Shown: positions 61,926 to 64,000 of the stretch, one piece after another
Position numbering within the stretch: position 1 is the first letter of the stretch
Layout: the number at the start of each line of letters is the position of its first letter
Source: Zoogloeaceae bacterium
GTDB lineage: Bacteria; Pseudomonadota; Gammaproteobacteria; Burkholderiales; Rhodocyclaceae
Direction: 5' to 3'
NCBI GenBank assembly: GCA_024235595.1
Contig: JACKMC010000002.1
Location: forward strand, 62,001-126,000
Length of the DNA stretch: 64,000 nucleotides
Made by a program: the position numbers and the translations under genes
The notes under the pieces: generated by a model
What the model saw: only the letters and a program-made list of their open reading frames with translations
The model's database searches: none
Told to the model about the DNA's origin: nothing

Positions 61926-64000
61926 TCAAATCCCCTTGAACAGCCCATTGAACTCATCCGCCGCCGTCCCATCCCCCTGCATGATCCGCCGCGACAGCTC
62001 ATAGACCTTCTGCGTCGTGTCCTGCACCTGCTGCTTGAGATCCGCCTGCTGCTCGGCGCTCAACCGGTCCGGCCCCGCGTAGCGGGCGAGTAGCTGGTCG
62101 ATGAGCTGGTTCATCTCGATGCTGAGCTGGTCCTTGTCGCGGCCGATGCGGGCGGTGTCGTCCTTGAGGCGGCCGGGGGTGGTGATCAGGGTGTCGATGC
62201 GCGCCTTGTAGGCGGCGACCAAGTCGGGGGCGTTGCGGATGAAGACGCCGTTGTTGCTGTCCATCATCAGGCTGCGCAGGTCGGCGTTGGAGGAGCCGAT
62301 GAAGATGTCGCGGTCGAAGAGCATGACCTTGGAGTGCAGCGAGAGGCTCACGCCCTCGACCGGCTGGTACTCAAGGTAATGCAGGGTTGCGGCCTGGTCG
62401 GCGGGGCCTCTCTCGCTCAGGTGGTCGGCCAGCGCCTTGAGCTGCCACACGGCGAGCAGGTTCACCACGTTGAGGTCGGTGGTGGCGAGCGAGTTGGTGA
62501 TGAGGCTCAGGGTGACGCCCGGGCAGGGGCGGCTGCCGTCCAGCGAGGCGGCGATGTCATGCAGCAGGTTGGCGGGCAGGAACAGGTAGGCGTTGTGCAG
62601 GATGACTTCGCGCGGCGCGGCGTCCTGTTGTGCGCAGACTTGCTGCAGGGCCGCGCGCCACAGGGCCTGGATGTGCTTGCTGCTGGCGGCTTCGCGGTCG
62701 TGGCGGGCGCCGTAGTTGCGCTTGCCGTCGGTGACCGGGAGGTTCTCCAGGTAGAAGATCTTCGCCCCGGCGTCGATCGCCAGCGGCGGGGTGGTGGGGG
62801 TGCGGAGGTAGTCGCTGGCGTAGCGCTGCACATTCCGGCGATGGGTTTCGGCGATGGCCTTCATGCGCTCGGGCAGGGCCACAAAGTGCCGGTCCACATA
62901 GCGGTCGATGCAGCCCTGGTCCTTGCCCTTGTCGCAGGCCTCCTGCGCGGCCTGCATCACCTTGAAGTTCATGAGCAGGTCGTTGGGCGCATGGGCGCGC
63001 ACCTCGGCCAGCGGGGCGACCATGCTGCGCAGGTTCCACAGCCGCTCGAAGCTCGCGACCAGGGCCTGGTCGGGAGCGGTGAGCGGCAGCTTCACGTCGG
63101 TGTCCATGAAGATGTACTTGTCGGCCAGCGGGTTGGGGTGCATGTGGTAGGAGTCGGCCACGTTGCGCCCGCCCAGCACCAGAGCGCTGCGGTCGGCGAG
63201 CAGGAACTTGTGGTGCAGGAATTCGGTGAGGTAGTCCCAGTCCTTCTGCGCCTGGGCGTTGTCCTGGCGAGACAGCGGCAGGTAGCTGTTGACCGCGTCG
63301 AACACCGGGTTCACCTGCTCGCCGAAGGTCTGGCGGATGAAGGCCAGCTTTATCTTGGCCGCCAGGCCCTCGGCGCCGCCGACGTAGCGCGCCTTGAAGA
63401 ACAGCTTGCCGAGCTCCTTGAGCTGTTCGCTGCGCTTGCTGTCGGCCGATGCGGCGCCGCTGGCCAGCGCCTCGGTGTCGATATCCTGCCCGCGGCTGAC
63501 CGCGTAGGCCATGACCTGCGGGTTCTTGCCGTAGAGGCCGGAGAGGAACAGGCCCGAGCCGGCGAAGCTTTGGTTGGTATATGGCTGGCCGGCGTCGGCG
63601 GCGAAGTGGCCGTCGACCGCCTGCAGCTTTTCGGCATCGCAGGCCGTGGTTTTCACTCCGACGTCGGCGCAGCTCAGGGTCAGGAAGGCGGCGTCCTTGA
63701 CGATCTCCAGCGTGGGGCGATTGTAGAAGCGCACTTCGAGGCCGCCGCCACCCTGTTGCTCCAGCCAGCTGAAGCGGTCGAGGTCCTTGTAGGCACTGAA
63801 GTAATCGACCAGCAGGCGTACCTTCACGCCGCGCTTCGCGGCATCGATGAGCGCCTGGCTGAGCCGCGACGAGGAATAGTCGTCGTCGAAGATGTAGTAG
63901 GCGAGATCGAGGCTGTGCTTCGCCTCTTCGACCAGCTGCAGCTTGTCGGCAAAGGCGGCGTCGTTGTCCATCTCCACGCGGCCGTCGGCGAAGGCCAGCG
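61926..64000 (-). CDS. Phospholipase D family protein (5' end outside window)
   Basis: The frame stays open to the window edge, so the N-terminus lies beyond base 64000; 690 residues are visible. Two HKD motifs are present: HHKFLLADRSALVLGGRN in the middle and LHSKVMLFDRDIFIGSSN towards the C-terminus, the pair that makes one PLD active site. The visible start LAFADGRVEMDNDAAFADKL and the segment AKRGVKVRLLVDYFSAYKD are typical of cardiolipin synthase-like PLD proteins. Large size suggests a phospholipase or phosphatidyltransferase rather than a nuclease. Any signal peptide is out of view. The stop lies directly beside the end of the repeat array. Confidence 0.88.
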   Translation of the reverse strand, partial: LAFADGRVEMDNDAAFADKLQLVEEAKHSLDLAYYIFDDDYSSSRLSQALIDAAKRGVKVRLLVDYFSAYKDLDRFSWLEQQGGGGLEVRFYNRPTLEIVKDAAFLTLSCADVGVKTTACDAEKLQAVDGHFAADAGQPYTNQSFAGSGLFLSGLYGKNPQVMAYAVSRGQDIDTEALASGAASADSKRSEQLKELGKLFFKARYVGGAEGLAAKIKLAFIRQTFGEQVNPVFDAVNSYLPLSRQDNAQAQKDWDYLTEFLHHKFLLADRSALVLGGRNVADSYHMHPNPLADKYIFMDTDVKLPLTAPDQALVASFERLWNLRSMVAPLAEVRAHAPNDLLMNFKVMQAAQEACDKGKDQGCIDRYVDRHFVALPERMKAIAETHRRNVQRYASDYLRTPTTPPLAIDAGAKIFYLENLPVTDGKRNYGARHDREAASSKHIQALWRAALQQVCAQQDAAPREVILHNAYLFLPANLLHDIAASLDGSRPCPGVTLSLITNSLATTDLNVVNLLAVWQLKALADHLSERGPADQAATLHYLEYQPVEGVSLSLHSKVMLFDRDIFIGSSNADLRSLMMDSNNGVFIRNAPDLVAAYKARIDTLITTPGRLKDDTARIGRDKDQLSIEMNQLIDQLLARYAGPDRLSAEQQADLKQQVQDTTQKVYELSRRIMQGDGTAADEFNGLFKGI

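Overview
The window is GC-rich chromosomal DNA, apparently from a betaproteobacterium. A Rhodocyclales-type organism (Thauera/Azoarcus relatives) fits best: there is a MaeB malic enzyme, a PHB phasin, homogentisate-route HppD, an AGCS symporter, many two-component systems, and a DUF3348/DUF802/OmpA/DUF2894 cluster that I associate with beta-proteobacteria. This placement is inferred from gene content only. I saw no rRNA, tRNA, CRISPR array, insertion sequence or phage gene. About 90 percent of the window is coding. The main non-coding block is a 2.5-kb tandem repeat array at 59.4-61.9 kb.

Layout. 0-9.8 kb: the 3' part of maeB, a patatin-like lipase, a PbpG-type endopeptidase, an IclR regulator divergent from a D-2-hydroxyacid dehydrogenase (perfect palindrome between them), a PF07399-type antiporter, a Mut7-C protein and a MocR/PdxR-type regulator. 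10-18.7 kb: a lipoprotein, a 1570-residue MASE1/CHASE/PAS hybrid kinase, a phasin with TGC-type palindromes, and a MarR-DUF2520 operon divergent from an HPP-CBS membrane protein. 18.7-23.4 kb: a complete MacAB-TolC-type efflux operon in which each gene is coupled to the next or nearly so.

23.4-32 kb is an envelope-stress cluster. CpxR and CpxA homologues sit next to a Spy/CpxP chaperone, a BepA-like M48 protease, two small exported proteins and a PepSY-flavoreductase fusion. Four intergenic regions carry GTAAA-type half-sites with the same 10-11-10 bp spacing, so the cluster looks like one locally encoded CpxR regulon. 32-42.4 kb: a second OmpR/EnvZ-type pair, a chemoreceptor with a c-type heme motif in its periplasmic part, an RND pump and a Sirt5-like deacylase, followed by hppD.

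Two stretches deserve attention as poorly described systems. At 43.9-48.3 kb, four translationally coupled genes encode a MotA/ExbB-like channel with a long coiled-coil tail (DUF802), a MotB/ZorB-like peptidoglycan-binding partner with the proton-path aspartate, and two soluble proteins of unknown function (DUF3348, DUF2894). This is a predicted ion-driven motor related in design to ZorAB, but without the Zorya effectors. At 53.7-59.3 kb, a two-component system is divergent from a three-gene redox operon: a bis-heme ferric-reductase-like membrane flavoprotein, a 2x[4Fe-4S] ferredoxin, and a Tat-signal flavoprotein of the fumarate reductase/AprA superfamily. A two-way set of GGTTA direct repeats lies between them. 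The window also holds a PAS hybrid kinase ending in a hemerythrin domain (48.6-51.9 kb) and an AGCS amino-acid symporter, and it ends inside a phospholipase D family gene.
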